Of a DNA stretch of 64,000 bases, positions 8,309 to 17,880 are shown piece by piece. The notes below the pieces were generated by a model. The model searched no databases, was not told the origin of the DNA, and saw only the letters and a list, made by a program, of their open reading frames with translations. Within the stretch, counting starts at the first letter, position 1, and each line of letters starts with the position of its first letter. Made by a program: the position numbers and the translations under genes. This DNA comes from UBA6522 sp965204155. GTDB taxonomy: Bacteria > Pseudomonadota > Gammaproteobacteria > Steroidobacterales > Rariloculaceae. The stretch is from NCBI GenBank assembly GCA_965204155.1, contig OZ241971.1:2728001-2792000 (forward strand), given 5' to 3'.

Positions 8309-9570
8309 TGAGCCGCGTTCTCAACGTCTGGTGGGACGAGCGGCTGGTCGGCAGACTCAGTCAGAATCGTCATGGCGAACTCGGTTTCATCTATGCGGCG
8401 GAGTGGTTGGAGGCGGGCGACGGTGCGCCTCCGCTGTCGGCTTCGTTACCGAGGCGCGCAGAGCCGTTCCGGCGGCGTGAGTGCGGGCCCTTCTTCAGTG
8501 GGCTGTTGCCCGATGAAGGTCAGCGGGACACTGTGGCGCGGCGCCTCGGGGTCTCCCGGGGTAATGACTACGCTCTTCTCGAGCGGCTGGGCGGCGATGT
8601 TGCCGGGGCACTTCAACTCCTGGCGCCGGGGGCATCGCCCGAGGCGGTAACTGCCGACGCACCGGGGCAGCCGCTTGAACCGAATGACCTGGCAGCGGTG
8701 CTCGATGCGCTGCCGGTGCGCCCGCTGTTGGCGGGAGAAAGGGGTTTGCGGTTGTCGCTTGCAGGGGCGCAGTCGAAGTTGCCGGTGGTGATGGTGGACG
8801 GCGATGTGGCATTGCCGGTTCCGGGACAGGCCACGACGCACATACTCAAGCCGTCCATCCCTCGGTTCCCGGATTCGGTTGAAAACGAGGCGTTCGTCAT
8901 GCGTCTGGCCGCTCGAATCGGCCTGCAGGCGGCGCCGGTCGAGCCGCGTGAGGTCCAGAGCCGCAAGTTTCTGCTGGTCGGCCGGTACGACCGCGCGACC
9001 GGGGAGGAGGGCGCCGTTCACCGCATCCACCAGGAGGATTTCTGTCAGGCGCTGGGGATCTGGCCCGAACGCAAGTACGCTGCCGAAGGCGGCCCCACCC
9101 TTCGGGATTGTTTTGGGCTGCTGCGCCGGACCGCAGCCCGCCCGGCGGTTGAGGTACTCAAGCTGCTCGACGCGACGATCTTCAACCTGATCGTGGGAAA
9201 CGCAGATGCTCACGGCAAGAATTTCTCCCTGCTTTACGCTGAAGGCGGCCCTGGCCTTGCGCCCTTGTACGATCTCCTGAACACGATCGCCTGGCCCGAA
9301 CTCTCACCGAGGCTGGCCATGAAGGTCGGCAAGCGGGCATCACTGGACGAGATGGACCCCCGGGGCTGGGAGTTGTTTGCTGCCGAAGCCGGTCTTGGCC
9401 TGCCGCTGGTGCGCCGCCGGGTTGCCGAGATCGCCGCTGCGGTCGAGTCGGAAGCCCGTGAAGCAGCGGGTTCGCTGGAGGATGAAGGCCTGGACAGTGC
9501 GGCGATGTCGAAATTAGCTCAGAGCATTGCCGGCCGGGCGATCCGCTGTGCGCGAACCGTTGCGGGATGA
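8308..9570 (+). CDS. hipA: HipA-like Ser/Thr protein kinase toxin
   Basis: 420 residues, near the E. coli HipA length. Kinase features: LSLAGAQSK with Ser150 at the autophosphorylation position, ATP-binding Lys181 in HILKPS, catalytic NADAHGKN (Asp300, Asn305) and metal-binding Asp322 in PLYDLLNT. All catalytic residues seem intact, so an active toxin is likely. HipA kinases phosphorylate aminoacyl-tRNA synthetases (GltX in E. coli) and cause growth arrest; the target here is unknown. Frame-overlapping with hipB. Confidence 0.93.
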   Translation: MSRVLNVWWDERLVGRLSQNRHGELGFIYAAEWLEAGDGAPPLSASLPRRAEPFRRRECGPFFSGLLPDEGQRDTVARRLGVSRGNDYALLERLGGDVAGALQLLAPGASPEAVTADAPGQPLEPNDLAAVLDALPVRPLLAGERGLRLSLAGAQSKLPVVMVDGDVALPVPGQATTHILKPSIPRFPDSVENEAFVMRLAARIGLQAAPVEPREVQSRKFLLVGRYDRATGEEGAVHRIHQEDFCQALGIWPERKYAAEGGPTLRDCFGLLRRTAARPAVEVLKLLDATIFNLIVGNADAHGKNFSLLYAEGGPGLAPLYDLLNTIAWPELSPRLAMKVGKRASLDEMDPRGWELFAAEAGLGLPLVRRRVAEIAAAVESEAREAAGSLEDEGLDSAAMSKLAQSIAGRAIRCARTVAG

Positions 9571-9621
9571 TCCGGGAGAATATGCGCCGAGAAGCGGAAC
9601 GATGCCCGCTGCCAGGGGCTG

Positions 9622-11766
9622 TCAGGATTCCCCGAAGACGCGTTCGCCGCGGGTGAACGTGCGTACCAGTTCCGGTTCCCCGCCGCCTTCCCAGGCGTCC
9701 ACGCGGTAGCCTACCGCACGGAGCATGGGAGGGCCTTCCGGATAGACGGCCGGGTCCCAGACGGGGCGTGCCACGGAGACGAAGGTCACGTCGCAACTGT
9801 CGGCGTCGAAGGTGGCCACGCAGTAGCCGTGGACGTCGTTGTCGGCGTAGGCCAGATGCGGATTGGGCGATGGTCCGGCCGCCGCCAGGGCCTGGTCGAG
9901 ATCGTTGGTTTCGTACATTGCCTGGGCGGCTTCGGCGCCCTCGCGCATGCACAGGTTGAGGTTGCAGACGCGCTCCTCGGCGCCGTCGGGACCCGGTCGG
10001 CTGTACATGCCAAGGTGCGAGAGCCCGAAGTTGCCCATGGCCCGCTCCAGGAAGGGGCCGCGCTCGAAGGCCGAGATCGTCGTGCAGGTGAAATCCGGAA
10101 TGACGTAGCGGGGCGTTTCCGCTGCGTAGTTTTCGGCCACAAGGCCGGCGTAGTGCGCGTGCCGGTCGCCGCTCAGGGATACCACGTTGGCGATGCCGTT
10201 CTCGCGGATGAACCGCATCAGTTCCTCGCGCTCGTTGGGGAAGCCGTCCCAACTGTCGGTCCACAGGAAGCCGCTGCCGGCTTCCGGGTTGATCCGGCCG
10301 GGATCGAAGCGGAAACCCATCACCGGTTCGGCATTGGCCCAGACCTTCCAGGTGGCCTCGCTGGCGGCCAGCGCGTTCTTGAACCACTGTTTCTGGGGGA
10401 TGCCGAGCATGGAAACCGCCGGGTCGGTGCGCCGCGGGTTGGGCACGGCCTCGCCGTTGATGACGACGGTTTCCGGCGGGTTGCCGCCGTCGGCGTCGCG
10501 GCCCTCGGCCAGCGTGTTCAGCAGTTCGCCGTCGAACAGGCTGAGGCTGGAGAAAACGTTGACGGAACTCCGTTCGTCCTCAAGGTCCTGTGCCGAATGA
10601 CCCGGGTGGGCGCTGGGTCCCCGGTAGGAGCGATTGTCCGTCACCAGGATATCCAGGTGGGCGCCCCAGCGTACCGTCCGGTAGCACGTCTGGGACCGGA
10701 TGGCCGCCAGGTTGTTGGGTTCCATGGAGAGAAAGCCGTCGCCGAAGTCACGCATGGGGGCATTGTCGATCGCCTCGGGCTGCTCGAAATCCCTTGCCTC
10801 GTTGGGTACGTCCGGCACGCTCAGGCTGTCGGTGAGTATCTGGGGCACGAATTCGAACCACGCCCGGGTCGCGGCCGTTCGTTTCTTTGGATTGGATCGG
10901 CCGCCGCTGTAGCTCTGCCAGGTGTCGTTGCCGAATTCGTGGTCGTCCCAGAGGGCGACGAAGGGGTACATGGCCCGCGCTTCCTGGAGGTCCGAATCCT
11001 CGAGGTAGCCCTTGTAGATGCGCCGATGATCGGCCAGGTAGAGGTCGAAGTCCTCCGGATCGGGAGGTTCGTCTACGCCCGGCGCGCCGCCCATGCCCAT
11101 GCCCGGCGGGCCTCCCGCCGCCGGTTCGTCCGGGGTCACACCGTCTGCAAGACCGGGAGGACCGAGCGATTCACCGGGATTCTCGGGCAGGCCGTATACG
11201 TAGTCGCCCAGGTGCAGAATGAGGTCGACGGCACGGTCCGTGCCGGCGGTTCGCTCGTCGCGGATCAGCCGCTGGTAGACGCCGTGTTCGTTCGGCGGCC
11301 AGCTCTGGCAGGACACGAAGGCGATGCTGACGGGCTTTCGTGCATCAAGCGGCGGCGCCGTCCAGGTGCGGCCCAGGCGGCTGGTGGCGCCGTCGGCCGC
11401 GATGAAGCGGTAGTAGTAGGTGGTGTCGGGTTCCAGGTCCCGGACCAGGAGTCGCATGGTGTGGTCGCTGTCCGGCGAGGCGGTCAGGGTTTCTTCCAGC
11501 ACCAGTTCCCCGAACTCGGAGGATCGGCTGACCTGGACCACCGCTTCGGGATCGGTCTCACCCGCCAGCGGCTCCACCCGGCTCCAAAGCAGCACGGCGT
11601 TGGGCTGCGGGTCCGCGGAAGCGACGCCCTGCGGAAAGGCGTTGCGGTTTGCCGTAGCCGGACTGACGGTCTGGGCGAAGCTTCGCCGGGACGCCGGCAG
11701 CGTCAGCAGACCGGCCAGCGCGCCGGCCGAATACTTGAGGAATTTTCGTCGATGGCTATCGTGCAT
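9622..11766 (-). CDS. PhoD-like alkaline phosphatase, Tat-exported
   Basis: Begins with HRRKFLKYSAGALAG, a twin-arginine signal, cut near SFAQ. A fibronectin-like N-terminal domain (DPQPNAVLLWSRV, DTTYYYRF) precedes the metallophosphatase core with LHLGDYVYG, LWDDHEFGND and SLSGDRHAHYAG, the PhoD metal ligands. At 714 residues it is about 200 longer than Bacillus PhoD. One insertion near residues 218-230 is glycine-methionine rich (PPGMGMGGAPG). It hydrolyses phosphate mono- or diesters in the periplasm. Convergent with hipA and 72 bases downstream of the molybdopterin subunit gene. Confidence 0.88.
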   Translation of the reverse strand: MHDSHRRKFLKYSAGALAGLLTLPASRRSFAQTVSPATANRNAFPQGVASADPQPNAVLLWSRVEPLAGETDPEAVVQVSRSSEFGELVLEETLTASPDSDHTMRLLVRDLEPDTTYYYRFIAADGATSRLGRTWTAPPLDARKPVSIAFVSCQSWPPNEHGVYQRLIRDERTAGTDRAVDLILHLGDYVYGLPENPGESLGPPGLADGVTPDEPAAGGPPGMGMGGAPGVDEPPDPEDFDLYLADHRRIYKGYLEDSDLQEARAMYPFVALWDDHEFGNDTWQSYSGGRSNPKKRTAATRAWFEFVPQILTDSLSVPDVPNEARDFEQPEAIDNAPMRDFGDGFLSMEPNNLAAIRSQTCYRTVRWGAHLDILVTDNRSYRGPSAHPGHSAQDLEDERSSVNVFSSLSLFDGELLNTLAEGRDADGGNPPETVVINGEAVPNPRRTDPAVSMLGIPQKQWFKNALAASEATWKVWANAEPVMGFRFDPGRINPEAGSGFLWTDSWDGFPNEREELMRFIRENGIANVVSLSGDRHAHYAGLVAENYAAETPRYVIPDFTCTTISAFERGPFLERAMGNFGLSHLGMYSRPGPDGAEERVCNLNLCMREGAEAAQAMYETNDLDQALAAAGPSPNPHLAYADNDVHGYCVATFDADSCDVTFVSVARPVWDPAVYPEGPPMLRAVGYRVDAWEGGGEPELVRTFTRGERVFGES

Positions 11767-11838
11767 GGTTTACCGGTATGCATGGCGCGTCTGCCGCCGT
11801 TTTCGTGGTCGCCGCAATTGCCGCCGTGCAGCACATGG

Positions 11839-14250
11839 CTAGGCGGTCTGGACGTCGAGGGGGCCGTGGGACTGCGGTTGGCCTGCCATGTGGTTCACGA
11901 TCATGTCCGGCACTACCGGCACCCGGTTGAACAGGTGCCCGCCGAGGGCGTCGGAAATTGCCGACAACACGGCAGCTGACGCCGCGCCCATGGGCGGCTC
12001 GCCGATGCCTCGTACCCCCACCGGGTTCTGGGGGTCGGCGATGTCCGTGGCGCTCCAGGCCATGACCGACGGCACGTCCAGGTAGCCGGAAGGCTTGCAA
12101 CCGAGCAGCCCGACATTGCCGGGCAGGCCGTTCTGCGCGTCGTAAATCTGGCGCTCGTGCAGCGCGAAGCTCATGCCCCAAACGCCGCCGCCCTTGACCT
12201 GCTGGGACAGTCCCTGGGGATGCAGCACGGTGCCGCAGTCCGCCACGCCGACATAGTCGATGATTTCCACCTTGCCGGTTTCGAGATCCACCTCGACCTC
12301 GGCGAATCCGACGGACAGGGCCGGGACATCGCCGTCCCTGGGGAGATTGTCCTTTGCGATACCCACCAGCCCGGTGCCGGTTACACCGGCGACGGCGGCA
12401 CGGGTCACATCGGCGATATCCTCCGGAGCTTCGGCGCCGGAGAACCTGCCGCCGAGTTCGATGGCTCGCTGCGCTGCCTGCTGGTAGGTGATGTTGCGTT
12501 CCGGGTCCGCCGTGGCGAACACCCGATGGTCGCCGACATCGTAGTCGTCCGGCGCACCGCCCAGGTCCATCGCGGCGATTTCCTTGAGTTTCTGCAGCGC
12601 ATCCAGGGCCGCCACGTAGTTGGTCCGGGTCATGGTGTAGGAGGTGTTGCTGCCGTTCTGGGCGGACGCGCTGGGCAGATGCCGGGTGCTGATGCCGTGC
12701 TCGATCACGCAGTTCTCCCAGTCGCAGCGCAGGACCTCGGCGGCCGGTCGCGTGGTGGCCACGTAGGAGTAGGTGCCCAGGTTGCCGACCCCGCTGTGCA
12801 GGTGCAGCTTGCCTTCGGGTGTCAGTACGACCAGGCCGTCGTAACCGCTGCGGCCCGCGGAGTGGTAGGCCTGCCCGATGCCGACGCCGTAGGCCTTGGG
12901 GCCCTGCCGCTCGCCGCTGCGCCGGCTGCGGGTGGCCCAGTCGAACTGCTCGGCGCCCTGGTCGAGGGCCTCGGCCATGTAGGCGCTGGTGAGCGGTCCC
13001 TGCTGGGAGCCGATGGTGCCGGTAGAGTCGGGCGCGTTGATCCGGCGGATGGCCAGCCGGTCGAGCCCCAGTTCCCGCGCGGCCTTGTCGATGATCGGCT
13101 CTACCGCGGACGCGATCTGGTTCTGCCCCGGTCCGCGCTGGGCGCCTCTCGGGGTGGAGTTGGTGACGATGGTGATGCCGCGATACCGCATCGACAGCGG
13201 CTGGTAGATGATCGATACTGCGCCGCCGGCGGAGTTGGCGTCGGGGAAGCCGCCACCCGAGCCGCCGTCCTGCACCAGGTACAGGTCCGCAGCGGTGATG
13301 CGGCCGTCGTCCCTGAAGCCGAGCCGGATGTTTCCCTGGAAGCCGCCCCGGGCCGAGCCCAGAAAGTACTCCTCGTGCCGGCTGATTCGCAGCATGACCG
13401 GGCGGCCGATCTTCCTGGAGAGCAGCGCCGTGATGCCGACGGTGAGCGATCCGCCGGACTTGGAGCCGAAACCGCCGCCGCAGTACTCGTTGACCAGGAC
13501 GATATCCTCGACGCCGACGCCGCACTGCCGGGCGATTCCGCCCAGCGCCGCGGTGTGGCTCTGGCAGCCGGTGTGCACGTAGCACTTGTCGTTCTCCCAA
13601 TAAGACATCGTGGTTCGCGGTTCCATGGAGTGGTGGGAGTTTCCCTGGGTGACGAAAGTCTCGTCGAGAACCAGGCTGGCCTCGGCAAAGCCCGCCTCCA
13701 AGTCGCCGAAGGACCATTCCTGGGACGGTTCGCCCATGGGTAGCTGGCCGTCGGGAACCGCGAAATCCCGTGCTGTCCACTTCAGCGTCCGGCCGGGGCC
13801 GCCGCCGCCCATGCCGCCCATGCCGCGGCCGGAGGAAGCGTTGGTTCCGTCCTGGCCCGCGTTCGGGCCGCCTGGGTAGAGGCTTTCCAGCGGATCGACG
13901 ACAAACTCCAGCGGTTCGGCGTCGAGCCGGATGGCGTCGACGGCGTCCTGTGCGGTGCGCTCGTCCACAGCGGCCACGGCGAGGATCGGATGGCCGACGA
14001 ACAGCGGTTCGTTGGTGAGCAGCGTGGCCGCGCCCTCGTCTTCCGCCGTGAGGATGCCGAGAACACCGTCCATGGCCAGTGCCTCCGACGCGTCAATACC
14101 GCTAATTCTCGCGTGGGGCATGGGGCTGGTCAGCAATTTGGCGAAGACCATTCCTTCAGCGCGGAAATCCTCCGCGTACCTGGCGCGGCCGGTGACCTTG
14201 GCGCGAACATCGGGCGGTACGAAATCTTTGCCGATCAAGTCATGGGCCAT
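11839..14250 (-). CDS. Molybdopterin-binding subunit, xanthine dehydrogenase family (orphan)
   Basis: Start taken at ATG 14250 (MAHDLIGKDF), with AGGAGG 10 bases upstream; a longer ATG at 14277 is less likely. The domain order is the aldehyde oxidase/xanthine dehydrogenase a/b hammerhead (1-115) and then the molybdopterin domain with FGSKSGG, RGAQRGPG and the catalytic GIGEPPMGAA glutamate. It has no signal peptide. It is a clear paralog of the protein at 41702 (shared start VPPDVRAKVTG / TPPDVRAKVTG and many long matches). No FeS or FAD subunit lies next to it. A glycine-methionine insert (residues 139-153, GRGMGGMGGG) is absent from the paralog. It may use the other operon's partners. Confidence 0.9.
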   Translation of the reverse strand: MAHDLIGKDFVPPDVRAKVTGRARYAEDFRAEGMVFAKLLTSPMPHARISGIDASEALAMDGVLGILTAEDEGAATLLTNEPLFVGHPILAVAAVDERTAQDAVDAIRLDAEPLEFVVDPLESLYPGGPNAGQDGTNASSGRGMGGMGGGGPGRTLKWTARDFAVPDGQLPMGEPSQEWSFGDLEAGFAEASLVLDETFVTQGNSHHSMEPRTTMSYWENDKCYVHTGCQSHTAALGGIARQCGVGVEDIVLVNEYCGGGFGSKSGGSLTVGITALLSRKIGRPVMLRISRHEEYFLGSARGGFQGNIRLGFRDDGRITAADLYLVQDGGSGGGFPDANSAGGAVSIIYQPLSMRYRGITIVTNSTPRGAQRGPGQNQIASAVEPIIDKAARELGLDRLAIRRINAPDSTGTIGSQQGPLTSAYMAEALDQGAEQFDWATRSRRSGERQGPKAYGVGIGQAYHSAGRSGYDGLVVLTPEGKLHLHSGVGNLGTYSYVATTRPAAEVLRCDWENCVIEHGISTRHLPSASAQNGSNTSYTMTRTNYVAALDALQKLKEIAAMDLGGAPDDYDVGDHRVFATADPERNITYQQAAQRAIELGGRFSGAEAPEDIADVTRAAVAGVTGTGLVGIAKDNLPRDGDVPALSVGFAEVEVDLETGKVEIIDYVGVADCGTVLHPQGLSQQVKGGGVWGMSFALHERQIYDAQNGLPGNVGLLGCKPSGYLDVPSVMAWSATDIADPQNPVGVRGIGEPPMGAASAAVLSAISDALGGHLFNRVPVVPDMIVNHMAGQPQSHGPLDVQTA

Positions 14251-14445
14251 GGGAGAGGCGCCTCCTGGTAAGGGCATTCCGAACGAATTCCGTGGGCGTC
14301 ATGGTAGCACCGGAATTTCGCATTGCCGCCGGCGTTTTGACAATTTTCGTTGAGCCGGAATCCGCGTCTCCAGCACGAGAATCTGGGCGAATCGTCCAGA
14401 TTCTCGGCATTGCCGGCAACAGTCTGCCACTATTACCATAGCGAC

Positions 14446-14709
14446 ATGGCTGACGCGATCGCATTCGACACCCACCGTTTCGTCAAACACCTGACGGCCA
14501 GCGGTTTTTCCGAGACCCAGGCCGAGGCCCTGGCGGACGAACAGGTTCAATTGCTCGAGCGCAACCTGGCCACCAAGGTCGATATTCATGCGCTCAAGGT
14601 GGAGCTCAAGGCCGATATCGAAAAGGTCAGGGCCGAACTGCTGAAGTGGATGGTGGGCGCATTGACTGCCCAGACTGGAGTGCTCGCGGCCCTGTTCGCG
14701 CTGTTTTGA
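14446..14709 (+). CDS. Small coiled-coil protein with C-terminal membrane helix (DUF1640-like)
   Basis: 87 residues from ATG 14446. The sequence FDTHRFVKHLTASGFSETQA is the hallmark opening of the CCDC90/DUF1640 family. It continues as a charged helix (KVDIHALKVELKADIEKV) and ends in a membrane helix (VGALTAQTGVLAALFALF). Bacterial members are of unknown function; they often accompany toxin or mobile loci but also occur alone, as here. Divergent from the molybdopterin subunit. Confidence 0.75.
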   Translation: MADAIAFDTHRFVKHLTASGFSETQAEALADEQVQLLERNLATKVDIHALKVELKADIEKVRAELLKWMVGALTAQTGVLAALFALF

Positions 14710-14794
14710 GAGCGGCGATTCTGCGGGATTAAATGAATGTATCGCTTGAGCCTTCCGAGCGCTGGCCAGCGCCCGAGGCGATTCGCTGGGTCTG

Positions 14795-16576
14795 TCAGGG
14801 AGATGCCGGTGCAGTGCCGGCGGAACCCGCGGCTTCAATATCCACGCCGTTTGCCCGCGCGTAGTCGAACCAGGCCCGGGCAAGTTCGGCGGCAAGCTCC
14901 GGTCGGTCGGTGGAACGGTCGTCGATTTCAGCGGGATCTACGGCGAGATTGAAGAGCGCTCCGGGGACGAATTCGCCGTCCTCCTTCCACCAGGCCAGCT
15001 TCCAGTCGCCGCGCCGGACGTAGCCGCCGCCCAGGCGGGGTTCGATGTAGGTGTGGAATGCAAGGTCGTCCCCGGTAAAGGCGGGGAGTTCGTCAAGCCA
15101 TATGGATCCGACCGAGCGGCCCTGCATCGGCAAGGGAATGCGGTGATTGCTGGCGACGGGCTCGTCGGCGGGATGCGGGACGCCGGCCAGTTCCAGGAAG
15201 GTGGGCATGAGGTCGGTGACCTGGAAGAAGTTCCGGTCGATACGTTCCGGCGCGACCCGCCCCGGCCAGCGGAGGATGGCGGGAACGCGGGTGCCGCCCT
15301 CTGTGGTATAGGTCTTGTACAGGCGCAACGGCGTGGACGACACGCGTGCCCAGTTGGCGCCCACCGTGACGTAGGAATCGGCGTTGCCGAGGTTATCCAG
15401 GCTGTTGACGTCGGCTTCATTGTAGCCTGCACCCGTTGCGGTGCCGTCGGCGCCGTTGTCGGACATGAACAGCACGATCGTATCGTCCGCGATTCGCTGC
15501 TCGTCGAGATAGGCAAGGACCCGCCCGATCTCCTCGTCCATGATGTCCACCATCGCGGCGTAGATCTGCATGCGTCTGGACTCGTCGGCGCGCTCCGCGT
15601 CGGTCAACGAGGCCCAGTCCGGCAGATCTTCGTCCGCGTACGGCTCGAAATCCGACGGGAAGAGCCCAAGCTCGCGCAGCTGCTCGATGCGCGCGCTGCG
15701 GGTGGCTTGGTAGCCGTCCTCGTACCAGCCGTCGTAGGCTTCAATTCGCTCGCGGGGTGCCTGCAGCGGGTAGTGAGGCGCGGTGTACGAAAGGAAGGCA
15801 AAGAACGGCCTGCCGTCGTCGAGGTTGGCGTCGATGTAGTCAAGCATCCGGTCGGTGTAGTAGTGCGTGGAGTAAAAGTCCCCGGGGACGCCGACTCGCG
15901 CGCCGTTGTCGGAATACGAGTCGAGTTCGTCGGACTCTTGCCGATGCGGATTCGGGAAGTGCCGTCCCGCGCCCGGCAGCAGCGCGAAGACCTGCTCGAA
16001 ACCGCGCGCCGAGGGAACCTGCTCGGCGCCTCGCCCGAGATCCCACTTGCCCGTCATGTACGTGTGATACCCCGCGTCGCTCAGCACCTCCGCCAGCGTC
16101 GCCGCATCGGGACTCAGCCGGTAATTGCGCCGCGGGCCCACGGCCGCGGTGTTGTTGTCGATGCCGGTATGGAGCATGGCGCGGGTGGGATTGCACTTGA
16201 CGGCGGTGTGGAAGTCGAGAAACCGGGTGCCTTCGGCAGCCAGGCGCGCCAGATTGGGCGTAGGCATTTCCCCACCGTACGGGGCGATATCCGAGAATCC
16301 CAGGTCGTCGGCGACGATCAGCAGGATGTTGGGTTGGGTGGCTTCTGCTGAAATCGCCGAAGCAGCGCTGTCCGGTTCGACGGTGGCTGGGTCGGTCTGC
16401 GTCTCGCAGCCCGCGAGAATCATGCTGCCTGACGCGGCGGCGACAATCGCAAGCGCGCGCCGGCCGGTTCGCTGCCAAAGCGCGGCGACCTGCGGCCGAC
16501 GCACTGCGATCCGCGGCCGGAAAATCTGCGGACGGCGCAGGGCAAACCGCGACCGGAGAAGCCTCGAACAAGGCAA
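14795..16576 (-). CDS. Arylsulfatase-family lipoprotein
   Basis: Sulfatase landmarks: ADDLGFSD (metal Asp pair), the formylglycine signature CNPTR with Cys128 as the residue to be modified, GKWDLG, YTAPHYPLQAP and FMSDNGADG. A lipobox MILAGC precedes the mature protein, so it is probably membrane-anchored in the periplasm. The longest frame uses TTG 16576 and has an odd repeated RRPQ stretch; a GTG near 16505 gives a normal lipoprotein signal and may be the real start. It removes sulfate from an organic sulfate ester, perhaps a glycan. It needs a formylglycine-generating enzyme, not seen here. Confidence 0.9.
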   Translation of the reverse strand: MPCSRLLRSRFALRRPQIFRPRIAVRRPQVAALWQRTGRRALAIVAAASGSMILAGCETQTDPATVEPDSAASAISAEATQPNILLIVADDLGFSDIAPYGGEMPTPNLARLAAEGTRFLDFHTAVKCNPTRAMLHTGIDNNTAAVGPRRNYRLSPDAATLAEVLSDAGYHTYMTGKWDLGRGAEQVPSARGFEQVFALLPGAGRHFPNPHRQESDELDSYSDNGARVGVPGDFYSTHYYTDRMLDYIDANLDDGRPFFAFLSYTAPHYPLQAPRERIEAYDGWYEDGYQATRSARIEQLRELGLFPSDFEPYADEDLPDWASLTDAERADESRRMQIYAAMVDIMDEEIGRVLAYLDEQRIADDTIVLFMSDNGADGTATGAGYNEADVNSLDNLGNADSYVTVGANWARVSSTPLRLYKTYTTEGGTRVPAILRWPGRVAPERIDRNFFQVTDLMPTFLELAGVPHPADEPVASNHRIPLPMQGRSVGSIWLDELPAFTGDDLAFHTYIEPRLGGGYVRRGDWKLAWWKEDGEFVPGALFNLAVDPAEIDDRSTDRPELAAELARAWFDYARANGVDIEAAGSAGTAPASP

Positions 16577-16611
16577 GGCCCCTGCAGCGCCCGCGGGCGC
16601 TGCAGGGGCCT
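16576..16611. terminator. 36-base perfect palindrome between two minus-strand genes
   Basis: AGGCCCCTGCAGCGCCCG followed by its exact reverse complement. It sits 25 bases past the stop of the HD gene and touches the longest-frame start of the sulfatase. It could end HD-gene transcription on the minus strand, though the following TGCCTTGTT is only weakly T-rich. Confidence 0.5.
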
Positions 16612-16635
16612 GCGATGCAGTCGTCGGGCGGGTCC

Positions 16636-17400
16636 TCAGAGCGGGCGGTTCGGCCAGATGATCGAACGCCAGAAGTGGGCGTTGTGGCTGTTGTCGAAGC
16701 CGAGGCCTTCGGGCGGCGTGCGGAAGTGCTTCGCCACCAGCTCAAAAATCGGCTCGTACTCAACCTGGGCGTCCTCGTCCCAGCCGTACACGTCGTTCAC
16801 CGTGATGACCCGGGCAGTGTGATACCACTCATGGCCCTTGGCGTAGTCATGGTGCGCCTTCTGATACTCGTCCGGCACATAGTCCTCGCCAAAGATGCGG
16901 ATGTACATCTCGGGGTATTCGTAGTTGTAGTCCGGATCCGGGAAGAAGCGCAGCGACTGGTGATACTTGATCGCCCAGGAGATTTCCTCGTCCACGTAGC
17001 CCTCGACCAGGTTGGAGCCCCAGTGGCCGTGGTCCACCCGCTTGATCTGGTGGCCGGTGTCGTGCAGCGCGCACGCCACGACTACTTTCTCGTCGTAGCC
17101 CGCCTTGAGCGCCAGGTTCGCGCTCTGCAGCATGTGGCTGTTCTGCTGGATGCCGCCGCCGGGCGCGTCATAAAAGCGAAGGCGCATGAAATCCACGATG
17201 GTGGGACGTTCGGGCATCGCAGGCGGTTCGACCGTTTCGCCGCCGCCCATTCCCATTCCCTGAGCCAGCATCAGGCGGCGCTCAAGCTCGTCCTCCACCG
17301 CGTCGGCCTTCTGGCCAAAGGACATGCCGGGTGTGAATGCCGCTGCCGCGGCGAGCGCGGCATTGCGCATGAAATCGCGTCGTTTCCTGTTCAGCTCCAT
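16636..17400 (-). CDS. Tat-exported HD-domain protein, possibly PhnZ/MIOX-like
   Basis: Start ATG 17400 with CAGGAG 8 bases upstream. The N-terminus KRRDFMRNAALAAAAAF is a twin-arginine signal cleaved near SFGQ. An HD core follows: HMLQSANLA, ALHDTGHQIKRVDHGHWGSN and IKYHQSLRFF, giving several His and Asp metal ligands as in HD phosphohydrolases and the diiron oxygenases PhnZ and myo-inositol oxygenase. The HMLQSA segment is more like PhnZ than like nucleotidases. Mature residues 48-54 carry GMGMGGG. Periplasmic HD proteins are unusual. Substrate unknown. Confidence 0.72.
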   Translation of the reverse strand: MELNRKRRDFMRNAALAAAAAFTPGMSFGQKADAVEDELERRLMLAQGMGMGGGETVEPPAMPERPTIVDFMRLRFYDAPGGGIQQNSHMLQSANLALKAGYDEKVVVACALHDTGHQIKRVDHGHWGSNLVEGYVDEEISWAIKYHQSLRFFPDPDYNYEYPEMYIRIFGEDYVPDEYQKAHHDYAKGHEWYHTARVITVNDVYGWDEDAQVEYEPIFELVAKHFRTPPEGLGFDNSHNAHFWRSIIWPNRPL

Positions 17401-17880
17401 GGGTACTGCTCCTGACTCGTAAAGTGTTCGCCCCTGTGCAGTGTCGAGTATAAACCTATTGACCGGGGGGAGTCCGGCAACCGCGCAAAGAACTGATAAG
17501 TTCTCGGCCGTTGGGAAGGCGGCACGTGGCGGCCGCCGGATTTTCGTACCCGAAGCCGTCTTCCCCACTACCGTTGCGCCATCGCAACGGCGAGGAGGCG
17601 CAGCCGGGCTGCTGCTCAGGTGCGTCCGTCTGGTTTCTAAGCCTGTTTCACGCAAGCCTAGACAATTGTTTGCAGTCCAACCATAAGCCAGGCGCTCTCA
17701 TGTCTGTACCATGAATTTTCATGGGCGGAGCGCATGGGCGTTGAGAAAGCCATTGCAGATGTTAATGGGAATACTAATCATTTGTGAAGATTTGCGCGGA
17801 TGTACCGTCAAAATGCAGTGCGTCTCGGCTGGTCCGCGAGCCATGAAGTTCATTCGAGTTTTTCGCAAGGGGTACATGTA
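17401..17880. other. 480-base divergent intergenic region
   Basis: No coding gene found. It holds a perfect hairpin CCGTTGCG-CCAT-CGCAACGG (17571-17590) and an inverted repeat CCATGAA-TT-TTCATGG (17709-17724) that could be an operator. It must carry the promoters for the HD gene (minus) and the receptor at 17881 (plus), but I cannot place them firmly. Confidence 0.4.

Noticed and set aside
9829..11979. 716-codon open frame on the plus strand
   Set aside because: It is antisense to the PhoD-like gene, which has clear motifs, signal peptide and ribosome site. GC-rich sequence makes long antisense frames common here.
11756..13780. 674-codon frame on the minus strand
   Set aside because: Same strand but shifted frame inside the molybdopterin subunit; composition (Arg/Gly-rich) is typical of a shadow.
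17560..17700. Possible cobalamin riboswitch before the receptor at 17881
   Set aside because: A hairpin and a GCC-rich stretch are present, but the conserved B12-box sequence and order of elements are missing.
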